Shown: positions 14,477 to 23,426, counted from the stretch's first letter. The stretch is DNA of 64,000 bases from Streptosporangium roseum DSM 43021 (GCF_000024865.1 NC_013595.1:8556001-8620000), one strand, 5' to 3'. Numbers and translations are program-made. Notes: generated by a model not told the origin, from the sequence alone.

Positions 14477-15919
14477 ATGACCACCCTCGACATCCGCCCG
14501 CTGGATGCCCGGGAAGCCACCGAGCCCACGCCGTACAGGTGGCGCTGGCCCGCGCTCTTCGTGATCCTCGCCGGCTCCGTGATGGAACTCCTCGACGCCA
14601 CCGTCACCAACATCGCCGGCCCGACGATGCAGGCCGACCTCGGCGGCGGAACCTCGATGATCCAGTGGCTCGGCGTGGCGTACACGCTGGCCATGACCGC
14701 CGGCCTGCTCACCGGCGGGCGGCTGGGCGACATCGTGGGCCGCAAGCGGATGTTCCTCATCGGCGCGGCCGGCTTCGTGGTCGGCTCGCTGTTCTGCGCG
14801 GTGGCCGTCTCGCCGGAGACCATAATCGCCGCTCGCGTGATCCAGGGCCTGTTCGGCGCCGCGATGGTCCCGCAGGGGCTCGGCATGATGAAGGAGATGT
14901 TCCCGCCCAAGGAGCTTCAGGCGGCCTTCGGCGCGTTCGGCCCGATCATGGGACTGTCCGCGATAGGCGGCCCGATCCTGGCGGGCTGGCTGGTCGACGC
15001 CGACTTCTTCGGCACCGGCTGGCGCATGATCTTCCTGATCAACCTGCCGATCGGCCTGCTCGCGGTGCTGGCCGCGGTGAAGTTCCTGCCCGCCACCCGG
15101 CCGACCCGCTCGCTCAAGCTCGACCTCCCCGGCGCGCTCCTGGCCTCCCTCGGCTCGCTGATGATCGTCTTCCCGCTGGTCCAGGGCCGTGAGCACGACT
15201 GGCCGGCCTGGACGTTCGTGATGATGGCCGGCTCCGTGGCGGTGTTCGCGTTCTTCGGCTGGTACGAGTCGCGCAAGAACAGCAGGGGCGGCGACCCGCT
15301 GATCGCGCCGAGCCTGTTCCGCAAGCGCACGTTCATCGGCGGCATGTTCACCGGGACGATCTACTTCGCCGCCTTCAGCGGATTCGGCCTGGTCTTCAAC
15401 CTCTACACGCAGCTCGGCCTCGGCTACACCCCGCTGAAGGCCGGCCTGGCCGGCGTCCCGCTCTCGGTGGGCATGATCATCGGGATGGGCGCCATGCAGG
15501 CGGTCAGGAGGCACGGCCGCAGGGTGCTGCACGCCGGTGCCGCGATCATGACGGTCGGCGTCGTCGCCCTCCTGCTGCTGCTCGGCCCGGAGGTCGGCCC
15601 CTGGCAGCTCGCCCCCGCCCTGCTGGTCACCGGCCTGGGATCGGGACTGATCATGGGCCCGTACTTCGAGATCGCGCTGGCCGGCGTCGAGCCGCACGAG
15701 ACCGGCTCCGCCTCCGGCACGCTCACCGCGCTCCAGCAGGTCGGGGCGGCGCTCGGCGTGGCCCTGCTCGGCACCGTCTTCTTCGGCGCGATGGGTGGCG
15801 ACCCCACCGCCGCCGCGCGGAGCACCTTCTGGGTCGTCGCCGGGATGGTCGCGCTGACCTTCCTGGTCGGTTTCCTCCTGCCCCGGCAGGCCCGCGAGGA
15901 CGCGGACCCGGTCCACTGA
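14477..15919 (+). CDS. MFS drug exporter, DHA2 (14-TM, EmrB/QacA) family
   Basis: 480 residues with about 14 hydrophobic segments. Motif A is 'GGRLGDIVGRKRMF' in the loop after TM2, motif C-like 'FGPIMGLSAIGGPILAG' lies in TM5, and the LDATVTNIA stretch in TM1 is typical of the family. It probably expels toxic compounds with proton antiport. GGAGGA lies 5 bases before ATG 14477. It is monocistronic, with a palindromic promoter upstream and a hairpin about 50 bases downstream. Confidence 0.93.
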   Translation: MTTLDIRPLDAREATEPTPYRWRWPALFVILAGSVMELLDATVTNIAGPTMQADLGGGTSMIQWLGVAYTLAMTAGLLTGGRLGDIVGRKRMFLIGAAGFVVGSLFCAVAVSPETIIAARVIQGLFGAAMVPQGLGMMKEMFPPKELQAAFGAFGPIMGLSAIGGPILAGWLVDADFFGTGWRMIFLINLPIGLLAVLAAVKFLPATRPTRSLKLDLPGALLASLGSLMIVFPLVQGREHDWPAWTFVMMAGSVAVFAFFGWYESRKNSRGGDPLIAPSLFRKRTFIGGMFTGTIYFAAFSGFGLVFNLYTQLGLGYTPLKAGLAGVPLSVGMIIGMGAMQAVRRHGRRVLHAGAAIMTVGVVALLLLLGPEVGPWQLAPALLVTGLGSGLIMGPYFEIALAGVEPHETGSASGTLTALQQVGAALGVALLGTVFFGAMGGDPTAAARSTFWVVAGMVALTFLVGFLLPRQAREDADPVH

Positions 15920-15966
15920 GCCTTCACCGGTAGGCGGTCGTCGCCTTCCCCGAGCGCGCCCAGCCG

Positions 15967-16015
15967 AAGCCCCTCGGTCGGCCTCATGCTCGCAGCATGG
16001 GTCTACCAGGGGCTT
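15967..16015 (+). terminator. Two-tier hairpin downstream of the MFS gene
   Basis: AAGCCCCT (15967-15974) pairs with AGGGGCTT (16008-16015), enclosing CATGCT-CGC-AGCATG (15985-15999). It is the only strong structure between the MFS stop and the sigma factor start, so it is probably a terminator. A 5' leader structure of the sigma gene is an alternative. Confidence 0.5.
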
Positions 16016-16194
16016 TATGCTGTCCGGATCCGCCGCACGCCTCCCTCGGCGGCCGGACGACCCACTCACACGGCACCTCGGTGACCCGCTGAACCCGGAA
16101 GGCGATCTCCCCCGCCCGTCTTCCGGTGATCGGGAAAGCGAATCGGCCCATCGGGTGATACCCCATGACCGACATTCGCCACGAGAGGTTCTCG

Positions 16195-16755
16195 ATGACA
16201 ACCACGCCGGTCGAACGGCCGCCGGATCAGTCGCTCGACGACTTCTCCGCCGTCTTCGACACCTACTTCAGCGAGATCCACCGCTACGTCACCCAGCGCC
16301 TCGGCCCCGGACCGGCCGAGGACGTGGTCGCCGAGGCGTTCCTGACGGCGTTCCGCAAGCGGGCGCGGTACGACCCCGCCAAGGCCGGCGTCAGAACCTG
16401 GCTGTACGGCATCGTCACCAACCTCATTCACAAGCACCGCAGAACCGAGGTCCGCACGCTGCGCGCCGTGGACAGGCACGGCCCCCCGGCCGACGCGCCC
16501 AGCCACGAGGAACGCGTGGCGGCGCAGGTCAGCGCCGAGAGCCTGCGCCCCGCCCTCGCCGAGGCCATCGCCCGTCTCGGGCGGGGCGAGCGCGACGTCC
16601 TGCTTCTGACGGCCCTGGCGGGACTGAGCCACGAGGAGATCGCCGCCGCGCTCGGCATCTCCTACGGCACGGTCGGCTCACGGCTGAGCCGCGCCAGAGC
16701 CAAGATCCGCGCCGCCCTGGGCGGCACCAACCCGATGGAGGCCAACCATGGATGA
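16195..16755 (+). CDS. ECF-type sigma-70 factor
   Basis: 186 residues from ATG 16195, preceded by GAGAGG. Region 2 runs about residues 20-85 ('YVTQRLGPGPAEDVVAEAFL', 'VRTWLYGIVTNL'), and region 4 near residues 125-180 ('LTALAGLSHEEIAAALGISY', 'TVGSRLSRARAKI'). There is no extended C-terminal domain. It overlaps the next gene by 8 bases, so the two are co-translated. It redirects RNA polymerase in response to an unknown signal. Confidence 0.92.
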   Translation: MTTTPVERPPDQSLDDFSAVFDTYFSEIHRYVTQRLGPGPAEDVVAEAFLTAFRKRARYDPAKAGVRTWLYGIVTNLIHKHRRTEVRTLRAVDRHGPPADAPSHEERVAAQVSAESLRPALAEAIARLGRGERDVLLLTALAGLSHEEIAAALGISYGTVGSRLSRARAKIRAALGGTNPMEANHG

Positions 16756-17767
16756 GCTCACCGAGGTCCGCGAGCTGTACGGCCGGCCCGACGACGACCC
16801 GTTCGCGAAGACGAGGGTGCAGGCACGGATGCGCGCGGCGACCAGGCGGCGCCTGCCGTGGCAGGCCGGTGTCGCGGGACTCGCCACGGCGGCCGCGGTC
16901 GCGGCGGCGGTCTTCGTACCCGGCCTGACGACCTCCGCCCCCGCGCTCTCCCCCTCCGCCGGGATCAGCACGACCACCCTGTCCGGTCACTCGATCCTGC
17001 TGGCCGCGGCGACCAGGGCCGAGGCCGCTCCCGAGGGCGCCTACTGGCACGTCAAGCGGCTGTACACGATGCGGTGGGCCAAGCCGTACGGCAAGGAAGG
17101 CGACACGTACCAGCTGGAGAGCTCCAACATCGCCGAGGAATGGATCTCCAAGGAGGGCCGGGCCTGGTCCGGCTCCCGGAAGCTGGCCACGCGCCCCCTC
17201 GACGTGGAGGCCTGGCGCCGCGACGGCTCACCGACCGAATGGAAGGTCGAGGAAGGCGGCTTCTTCACCTCACCGGGCGAAGGGAAGCTGGTCTCCCGCA
17301 AGGGAGAGCAGAAGTTCCAGCTCGGCGGCGAGCAGCTGACTCTGGAAGAGATCAGGGCGCTGCCCGCCGACTCCGAGGCTCTGAAGAACCGGACGCTGGA
17401 GGCGATCCGCGCGGACGGGATCGCCGAGGACTACGTGGACGAGAACCTGCCGAGGGCGTTGGCGTCGCTGCTGTACGAGCTGCCCACCTCTCCGGAGGTG
17501 CGGGGCGCCGCGTACCGGGCGCTGGCGGCGCTGCCCTCCGTGCGGGTCGAGGGCGACACCACGGACCCGCGAGGCAGGCCGGGCGTCGCGATCACGTTCC
17601 CGATCCAGCACGGCCAGCCCACCCAGGGCAAGCTGATCATCGATCGGGACACCTCGATGGTGCTGGCCTCCCTGGTCACCGGCATGCCGGGCAAGGGCGA
17701 CCGTACCGAGGTGGTGCTGGAGTCCGGCTGGACCGACTCCGAGCCGGTGGCCCCCTCGGCCGAGTAA
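16748..17767 (+). CDS. CU044_5270-type membrane protein, probable partner of the ECF sigma factor
   Basis: 339 residues. The N-terminal 35 residues are cytoplasmic ('MDELTEVRELYGRPDDDPFA'), then one TM segment ('GVAGLATAAAVAAAVFVPGL'), then a large extracytoplasmic domain with 'GAYWHVKRLYTMRW' and Trp-rich strands. Proteins of this type are encoded directly behind ECF factors in Streptosporangiaceae and are presumed to sense a signal and restrain the sigma factor, but that role is inferred. Confidence 0.8.
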   Translation: MDELTEVRELYGRPDDDPFAKTRVQARMRAATRRRLPWQAGVAGLATAAAVAAAVFVPGLTTSAPALSPSAGISTTTLSGHSILLAAATRAEAAPEGAYWHVKRLYTMRWAKPYGKEGDTYQLESSNIAEEWISKEGRAWSGSRKLATRPLDVEAWRRDGSPTEWKVEEGGFFTSPGEGKLVSRKGEQKFQLGGEQLTLEEIRALPADSEALKNRTLEAIRADGIAEDYVDENLPRALASLLYELPTSPEVRGAAYRALAALPSVRVEGDTTDPRGRPGVAITFPIQHGQPTQGKLIIDRDTSMVLASLVTGMPGKGDRTEVVLESGWTDSEPVAPSAE

Positions 17768-17776
17768 GGGACTGCC

Positions 17777-17817
17777 CATGCCCGGCCACGGACGCGGGGG
17801 CGCCGTGGCCGGGCATG
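17777..17817. terminator. 15-bp-arm hairpin behind the sigma factor operon
   Basis: Arms 17777-17791 and 17803-17817 (CATGCCCGGCCACGG and its exact complement) with an 11-base loop, 9 bases after the stop at 17767. Confidence 0.75.
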
Positions 17818-17904
17818 CTCGTGACTCTCACTCGCCGTCTGCCCGATCCGCGGCCGGTACGGCGACGCGGCCGGACGCCCGGCCGCGTCGGTCTCGCGGC
17901 GGAC

Positions 17905-17976
17905 GTCCAACCTGGCGACGCGGGCGGTGTCCAACCTGGCCGCGCAGCCGGTGTCCGACCTGGCCGCGCAGCCGAC
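17905..17976. repeat. Three 24-bp tandem repeats between convergent genes
   Basis: Units start at 17905, 17929 and 17953, each opening GTCCAACCTGGC or GTCCGACCTGGC. Units 2 and 3 differ at only a few bases; unit 1 is more divergent. It lies just before the end of the acyl-CoA dehydrogenase gene at 17991. Not convincingly coding. Confidence 0.75.
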
Positions 17977-17990
17977 AGGGAGGGGCGGGG

Positions 17991-19124
17991 TCAGGCGGGA
18001 GCGGGCAGGTCCGCCAGGACCGCCAGGGCGTCCCGGTGGGCGCCGGGGGTGCCGAGCGCGATCTCTGTGGACTTCGCGCGCTTGAGGTACAGGTGCACCG
18101 GGTGCTCCCAGGTCATTCCGATCCCGCCGTGGAGCTGCACCGCCTCCTCGGCGACGCGCAGCGCCACCTCCGAGCACCAGGACTTGGCCACCGCCGCCGC
18201 CGGCTCGCCCGCCTCGACCGCCGCCGCGTCCGTCACGCCTGTCGCGTCCGTCACGGCGTGCGGGACCGCCGCCAGCAGGTCGGCGGCGTTCCTCGCCGCC
18301 GCGCGGGCACGGACCACGTCCAGCCAGAGGTCGGCCATCCGGTGCTTGATCGCCTGGAAGGAGCCGACCGGCCGGGCGAACTGGTGGCGCTCCTTGATGT
18401 AGGCGAGTGTCGTGTCCAGGCACCACTCGGCGACCCCGAGCTGCTCGGAGGCGAGCAGCCCCGCCCCGAAAACCAGCACCTTCCGTATGTCAAGGGAACC
18501 GATCACCTCACCCGGGGTGTCGGAGAATGTGACGGTGGCGACCGGCCTGGTCAGGTCGAGCGAGGGCACGACCTCGATCCGCGCGTCAGCGGGATCGACC
18601 CGGAAAAGCCCTGTCCCGACGGGGACCAGCAGGACATCGGCCACGTCGGCCCCGGCCACCGCCCTGATCTGTCCGTTCAGCGCCCACCGGCCGGCCTCAC
18701 CCGTCTCCGTCAAGGTCACGGTCTCCGGCAGCGGCTTGTACGGCGAAGCCGCCAGCGAGACCACCAGCGCCGCCGTGGTCTCGCCGGAGGCGAGCTCCTG
18801 GACGAGGTCCTCCTCGCCGATCTCCAGCAGAGCCTTCGTCGCGAGCACCGAGCTGGTGAGGAACGGGACCGGCGCCACCGCCCGCCCCAGCTCCTCCAGC
18901 ACCACCGCGACCTCCCGCGCCGACGCCCCCGCCCCGCCGTACTCCTCCGGCACGAGCAGCCCCGCCACCCCGATCTCCCGCGACAGCGTCTTCCACAGAT
19001 CCATGTCGTACGGCGAGGCGGACTCGACCCGCCTCAGCACGGCGTCGGAGCCGCAGCGGTCGGCGAGCAGATCCCGCACGGAGGCCCGCAGCTCCTCCTC
19101 GACCTCGGTATACAACAGCGTCAT
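17991..19124 (-). CDS. Acyl-CoA dehydrogenase (third of operon)
   Basis: 377 residues from ATG 19124. N-terminal helical domain ('EEYGGAGASAREVAVVLEEL'), then a shortened beta domain, and a C-terminal domain with 'ERHQFARPVGSFQAIKHRMA' and 'QLHGGIGMTWEHPVHLYLKR'. It is a member of the smaller, divergent ACAD branch common in actinobacterial lipid and sterol degradation clusters, where such subunits can pair with a second ACAD as heteromers. The upstream ACAD at 20554 would be the likely partner (inference). The start codon sits inside the first unit of an 88-bp repeat. Confidence 0.88.
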   Translation of the reverse strand: MTLLYTEVEEELRASVRDLLADRCGSDAVLRRVESASPYDMDLWKTLSREIGVAGLLVPEEYGGAGASAREVAVVLEELGRAVAPVPFLTSSVLATKALLEIGEEDLVQELASGETTAALVVSLAASPYKPLPETVTLTETGEAGRWALNGQIRAVAGADVADVLLVPVGTGLFRVDPADARIEVVPSLDLTRPVATVTFSDTPGEVIGSLDIRKVLVFGAGLLASEQLGVAEWCLDTTLAYIKERHQFARPVGSFQAIKHRMADLWLDVVRARAAARNAADLLAAVPHAVTDATGVTDAAAVEAGEPAAAVAKSWCSEVALRVAEEAVQLHGGIGMTWEHPVHLYLKRAKSTEIALGTPGAHRDALAVLADLPAPA

Positions 19125-19366
19125 CGGTCGCTCACCACTCCTCATTCACTGCGCGGGCCACTCGTCCCTCGCGGACCACTCCGCTCACTGCGTCGGGCTC
19201 GCTCCGCGTCATCGGTCGCTCACCACTCCTCATTCACTGCGCGGGCCACTCGTCCCTCGCGGACCACTCCGCTCACTGCGCCGGGCTCGCTCCGCGTCAT
19301 CGGTCGCTCACCACTCCTCATTCACTGCGCGAACCACTCCGCTCACCGCGTCGGGCTCGCTCCGCG
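19121..19366. repeat. Three direct repeats of 88, 88 and 70 bp between two acyl-CoA dehydrogenase genes
   Basis: Units begin TCATCGGTCGCTCACCACTC at 19121, 19209 and 19297. Units 1 and 2 differ by one base near the end (GCGTCGGG against GCGCCGGG). Unit 3 lacks 18 bases in the middle. The first unit contains the start codon of the downstream gene, and the TCAT that would open a fourth unit at 19367 contains the stop codon of the upstream gene. Confidence 0.9.
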
Positions 19367-20554
19367 TCATCGGGGCAGGTCCTTCCAGGGCACGTCCTTG
19401 TCGACGCGGGGTTCCGACGGCAGGCCGAGCACCCGTTCGGCCACGATGTTGCGCAGGATCTCCGAGGTGCCGCCCTCGATCGAGTTCCCCTTGGCGCGCA
19501 GGTAGCGGTATCCGGGTCCCCTGCCGAAGAAGTCCACGCTGTCGGAGCGGCGGAAGGTCCAGTCGTCGTAGCCGAGCCCCTCCTCCCCGCGCAGTTCCAC
19601 GTCCAGCCCGGACAGCGCCTGGTTGAGCGAGGCGAAGGAGAGCTTCATGCCCGAGCCCTCCGGTCCCGGCTGCCCGGCGGACAGCTGCTCGCGCAGCCGC
19701 GCCCCGGCCAGCCGCGTCACCTCCGCCTCCACCCAGAGCCGGAGCAGCCGCTGGTGCAGGTCGTGGGTGCGCAGTTCGGGCCGGGACCGCCAGGTCTCGG
19801 CGACCACGCCGATCATTCCGCCGCCCCGCCGGACCGGCGCGCCGCCGATCGCCACGCGCTCGTTCATCAGCGTGGTCTGGGCGACCCGCCACCCGTCGCC
19901 CACCTCACCGAGCCGCAGGGAGTCGTCGAGCCGTACGCCCGTGAGGAAGACCTCGTTGAACTCGGCCTCCCCGGTGATCTGCCGCAGCGGCCTGACCTCG
20001 ACGCCGGGGGCGTGCATGTCGCACACGAAGTAGGTGAGCCCCCGGTGCTTGGGCAGGTCCGGGTCGGTCCGGGCGACCAGGATCGCCCAGCGGGAGTGGT
20101 GGGCGCCGGAGGTCCACACCTTCTGACCGTCCACGACCCACTCGTCGCCGTCGCGGACCGCCCGCGTGCCGAGTGTCGCCAGGTCCGACCCCGCGCCGGG
20201 CTCGCTGAAGAGCTGGCACCAGATCTCCTCGCCCGTCCACAGCGGCCGCAGGAACCGCCTGCGCTGCTCCTCGGTGCCGAAGGTCAGGATGGTCGGCGCG
20301 GCCATGCCCAGCCCGATCGCCTGCACCCCGGTGTCGAGCTGCGGGGTCCCCGCCAGCTCCTGCTCCACCACGTTCTGCAGCTCTCGCGGGGCGCCGAGCC
20401 CGCCGAGCCCCTCGGGGAAGTGCACCCAGGCCAGCCCCGCGTCGAACCGGGCCCGCAGGAACTCCAGCCGGTCCCCGGGGTCGTGCCCGGCCAGGAACGC
20501 GACGGCGCGCTCCCTGATCGTCTCTTCGTCCAACGCCACGGACATTCCCTTCAT
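19367..20554 (-). CDS. Acyl-CoA dehydrogenase (second of operon)
   Basis: About 395 residues. FAD/substrate region 'IWCQLFSEPGAGSDLATLGT', 'DEWVVDGQKVWTSGAHHSRW', and a C-terminal 'GNSIEGGTSEILRNIVAERV' that is typical of active ACADs. The start is uncertain: ATG 20554 or ATG 20545 both fit, and neither has an ideal ribosome site. It belongs to the minus-strand operon 21860 to 17991 and probably catalyses alpha,beta-dehydrogenation of an acyl-CoA, perhaps with the smaller subunit at 19124. Confidence 0.9.
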   Translation of the reverse strand: MKGMSVALDEETIRERAVAFLAGHDPGDRLEFLRARFDAGLAWVHFPEGLGGLGAPRELQNVVEQELAGTPQLDTGVQAIGLGMAAPTILTFGTEEQRRRFLRPLWTGEEIWCQLFSEPGAGSDLATLGTRAVRDGDEWVVDGQKVWTSGAHHSRWAILVARTDPDLPKHRGLTYFVCDMHAPGVEVRPLRQITGEAEFNEVFLTGVRLDDSLRLGEVGDGWRVAQTTLMNERVAIGGAPVRRGGGMIGVVAETWRSRPELRTHDLHQRLLRLWVEAEVTRLAGARLREQLSAGQPGPEGSGMKLSFASLNQALSGLDVELRGEEGLGYDDWTFRRSDSVDFFGRGPGYRYLRAKGNSIEGGTSEILRNIVAERVLGLPSEPRVDKDVPWKDLPR

Positions 20555-20654
20555 CGATGAATCCGGCCCCCGGCCCCGGCTCGGACGTGGGGAGATCCCG
20601 CGATCCACCGTGGTGACGCCGGTACGGCGGAGCGGGTGATCGGGGACAGGGGCT

Positions 20655-21860
20655 TCAGGTCATGTGCTTCTTGAGTTCGCGGTAGGCGAGGGAGCGCTTG
20701 TGCACCTCGTCGGGTCCGTCGGCGAGCCGCAGGGACCGCGCGCCCGCCCACAGGCCCGCCAGCGGGAAGTCCTGGCTGACGCCTCCGGCGCCGTGGGCCT
20801 GGATGGCCTTGTCCAGGATCCACTCCACGTCACGCGGGGTGGCGATCTTGATGGCCTGGATCTCGGTGTGGGCGCCCCGGTTGCCGACGGTGTCCATCAG
20901 CCAGGCGGTCTTCAGCACGAGCAGGCGGAGCTGCTCGATCCTCACCCTCGATTCGGCGATCCAGTCCTGGACGACGCCCTGCTGGGCGATCGGCCTGCCG
21001 AACGCGCTCCGGGACAGGGTCCGGGTGCACATCAGCTCGACGGCCCGCTCGGCCATGCCGATCAGCCGCATGCAGTGGTGGATCCGTCCCGGCCCGAGGC
21101 GCGCCTGAGCGATCGCGAAGCCGCCGCCCTCCTCGCCGATCAGGTTGTCCACCGGCACCCTGACATCGTCGAAGACGATCTCGGCGTGCCCGCCGTGGTC
21201 GGCGTCGGAGTAGCCGAACACGTGCATGCCCCGCCGGACGTCCATGCCGGGCGTGTCGCGCGGCACCAGGACCATGGACTGCTGCCGGTGCGAGGAGGCC
21301 TCCGGGTCGGTCTTCCCCATCACGATGAAGATCTTGCAGGCCGGGTTCATCGCCCCGGAGGCGAACCACTTGCGCCCGTTGATCACGTACTCGGAGCCGT
21401 CCCGGACGATCGACAGGGCGATGTTCGTGGCGTCCGACGACGCGGCGTCCGGCTCGGTCATCGCGAACGCCGACCGGATCTCCCCGCGCAGCAGCGGCTC
21501 CAGCCACTCCTTGCGCTGCCAGTCGCTGCCGAACATGGACAGCACTTCCATGTTGCCGGTGTCCGGGGCGGCGCAGTTGGTCGCGGTGGGGGCGAGCCGG
21601 GGCGAGCGGCCCATGATCTCGGCCAGCGGCGCGTACTGCAGGTTGGTCAGCCCCGCGCCGTGCTCCCCCGGCAGGAACAGGTTCCACAGTCCCCGCCCGC
21701 GCGCCTCCTGTTTGAGATCCTCCATCAGCGGAGGACTGGCCCATCCGCTCTCGGCCGCCTGGGCCTCGAAGGCCTCCTCCGCCGGGTAGACGCACTCATC
21801 CATGAAGTCGAGCAGCCGTCCCCGCAGCTTCTCGGTCGTGGCGTCGAACGCGAAATCCAT
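20655..21860 (-). CDS. Acyl-CoA dehydrogenase (first of operon, ACAD10/11-like)
   Basis: 401 residues from ATG 21860 with AGGAG 6 bases upstream. Diagnostic stretches are 'AFAMTEPDAASSDATNI', 'VINGRKWFASGAMNPACKI' and 'AHGAGGVSQDFPLAGLWAGA', a pattern of the ACAD10/11-like branch. It heads the operon; the palindrome at 21890-21903 lies 30 bases upstream of the start. Confidence 0.92.
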   Translation of the reverse strand: MDFAFDATTEKLRGRLLDFMDECVYPAEEAFEAQAAESGWASPPLMEDLKQEARGRGLWNLFLPGEHGAGLTNLQYAPLAEIMGRSPRLAPTATNCAAPDTGNMEVLSMFGSDWQRKEWLEPLLRGEIRSAFAMTEPDAASSDATNIALSIVRDGSEYVINGRKWFASGAMNPACKIFIVMGKTDPEASSHRQQSMVLVPRDTPGMDVRRGMHVFGYSDADHGGHAEIVFDDVRVPVDNLIGEEGGGFAIAQARLGPGRIHHCMRLIGMAERAVELMCTRTLSRSAFGRPIAQQGVVQDWIAESRVRIEQLRLLVLKTAWLMDTVGNRGAHTEIQAIKIATPRDVEWILDKAIQAHGAGGVSQDFPLAGLWAGARSLRLADGPDEVHKRSLAYRELKKHMT

Positions 21861-21889
21861 GGGTTCTCCTCACGGTCTCCCAGGAGCGT

Positions 21890-21903
21890 ACCGACCGGAC
21901 GGT
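21890..21903. promoter_or_regulatory. Candidate TetR operator for the acyl-CoA dehydrogenase operon
   Basis: ACCGACCGGACGGT, followed by ATG, is a near copy of the palindrome before the tetR gene at 8843 (15 of 17 positions over the extended site) and has CCGT-type symmetry itself (TACCG...CGGTA). Its position is 30 bases before the start of the first gene. Confidence 0.6.
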
Positions 21904-22076
21904 ATGGATGTCGACACACTCTCCTGGCCGGACGCCGTGAGGCCCGCGTCCTCACGGCCTCCGAGGGCCTCCGCACCCGGCCGCGGGACCAGGGGACCGG
22001 CGTCGAAGTGGTCCCCGGAGACCACCGCCCGAGTGGACCTTCTGGCAGGTCCGCCGCCCGCCCTAGGCTCATCACC

Positions 22077-22658
22077 ATGACCGCGAACATGCCCGCCCCC
22101 GTCACCCTGGAAGGCGATGCCGTACGGCTTGAGCCTCTGACCCTCGCCCACATCCCCGACCTGTTCCTGGCCTCCGGCGGCGACGAGGAGGTGTGGCGCT
22201 GGCTCCCGGCCGCGACGCCGCGGACCGAGGACGAGCTGGGGACGACGGCGGAGCGGCTGATCGGCGACCCGGACCACGTGCCGTTCGCGGTGATCCTCCG
22301 GGAGACCGGCCGCGCGGTCGGCTGGACCACCTACATCTCCACGCCGGGATACGCCGACAGCATCGAGATCGGCTGGACCTGGTACGGCAGGGCCGTGTGG
22401 CGCTCGGCCGTGAACACCGCCTGCAAGATCCTGCTGATCGACTACGCCTTCGACAAGCTCGGCGCGAACCGCGTCCAGCTCAAGACCGACATCCTCAACA
22501 CCCGTTCCCAGGCCGCGATCCAGCGGATCGGCGGCCTCCACGAGGGCGTCCTGCGCCGCCAGCGCCGCCGCCCGGACGGCACCTGGCGCGACACCGTCTA
22601 CTTCAGCATCCTCGACGACGAGTGGCCCGCCCACCGCGCCCGCCTGCTGGAGCGGTGA
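22077..22658 (+). CDS. GNAT acetyltransferase, RimJ/RimL type
   Basis: 193 residues from ATG 22077 (ATG 22089 also possible). It has the RimL-like plan: 'VRLEPLTLAHIPDLF' at the N-terminus, 'IGWTWYGRAVWRSAVNTACK' for the acetyl-CoA loop region, and 'GANRVQLKTDILNTRSQAAI' in the conserved C-terminal motif. It acetylates an unknown amine or protein N-terminus. It is divergent from the acyl-CoA dehydrogenase operon, and the operator at 21890 lies between them. Confidence 0.88.
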   Translation: MTANMPAPVTLEGDAVRLEPLTLAHIPDLFLASGGDEEVWRWLPAATPRTEDELGTTAERLIGDPDHVPFAVILRETGRAVGWTTYISTPGYADSIEIGWTWYGRAVWRSAVNTACKILLIDYAFDKLGANRVQLKTDILNTRSQAAIQRIGGLHEGVLRRQRRRPDGTWRDTVYFSILDDEWPAHRARLLER

Positions 22659-22726
22659 CGGCCGGGCACCCGGCGGAGGTCATCGGGAACTTCCCAGGAG
22701 ACCCCGGGCTTCAGCCCTGAGGGGTG

Positions 22727-23365
22727 TCAACCCAGCATCCCCCTCAGCAGTTCCCCGATCCCCAGCCGGAGGTCGTCCAGGGTCGGCTGGACTCCGGCTC
22801 CGACGATGGCGTCGAACATCACTCCCTCGCTGAAGGCGACCATCTGGCGGCCGTGCCGTACCGGGTCCGGCGACCCCGCGGCGGCGAGGAGCGCGGCCGC
22901 GGGGTCGCGGAAACGGCCCCCCACCTCGTCGTAGACCTTGCGGAGCTCAGGGCGGCGGCCGGCCTCCAGAGCCAGCTCGTAGCGGGCGACCGTCCGGCGG
23001 CGGTCGACGGTCAGCTGCGCCCACAGCACCCGGGCCGTCATCTCGGCGAGCGCGTCCAGCGCGCCCGACCCGCCCGACCCGCTCGGCCCGCCCGACCCGC
23101 TCGGCCCGCCCGACCCGCTCGGCCCGCTCGGTCCGCTCGGCCCGGCGGCGCTGAAGATCTCCTCGAACGCGGCGACCTCCAGCTCGGTGAGCCGCTCAAG
23201 GGTCAGCTCCAGCAGCGCCGAGCGGGTGCGGGCCAGGTTGGACGTGGAACCCGGCGGCAGTCCGGCCGCCTCGTCCACGGCCCGATGGGTCAGGCCGCGC
23301 ATACCTCGCTCGGCGAGCAGGGTGATGGCGGTCTCCGCGACGAGCTCGGCACGCTGGGACTTCAT
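22727..23365 (-). CDS. TetR-family regulator with Gly-Pro-Ser repeat linker
   Basis: 212 residues. The HTH is 'MRGLTHRAVDEAAGLPPGST'. Residues about 75-102 are a run of GPSG and SGG repeats, absent from ordinary TetR proteins, and mirrored in the DNA by repeated CCGACCCGCTCGG. The C-terminal ligand domain follows normally. It is divergent from the flavin monooxygenase; three ACTAC-n4-GTAGT sites in the 74-base gap are its likely operators. Confidence 0.87.
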   Translation of the reverse strand: MKSQRAELVAETAITLLAERGMRGLTHRAVDEAAGLPPGSTSNLARTRSALLELTLERLTELEVAAFEEIFSAAGPSGPSGPSGSGGPSGSGGPSGSGGSGALDALAEMTARVLWAQLTVDRRRTVARYELALEAGRRPELRKVYDEVGGRFRDPAAALLAAAGSPDPVRHGRQMVAFSEGVMFDAIVGAGVQPTLDDLRLGIGELLRGMLG

Positions 23366-23373
23366 CCCGCGAT

Positions 23374-23426
23374 ACTACATTTGTAGTTGAACTACAGGCG
23401 TAGTAACGTCCAACTACATCCGTAGT
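23374..23426. promoter_or_regulatory. Three ACTAC-n4-GTAGT operators
   Basis: Sites at 23374-23387, 23391-23404 and 23413-23426 have identical 5-bp arms with spacers ATTT, AGGC and ATCC. Start-to-start distances are 17 and 22 bases. They fill the gap between tetR (start 23365) and the monooxygenase (start 23440), so both promoters should be controlled. Confidence 0.85.

Noticed and set aside
17431..18426. Minus-strand 331-codon frame across the acyl-CoA dehydrogenase 3' end and the 24-bp repeat
   Set aside because: It overlaps two conserved genes in shifted or opposite frames and its residues follow the DNA repeat.
20664..22070. Plus-strand frame that would extend the GNAT protein by about 470 residues
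   Set aside because: It is antisense to a complete acyl-CoA dehydrogenase; the GNAT fold begins at ATG 22077.
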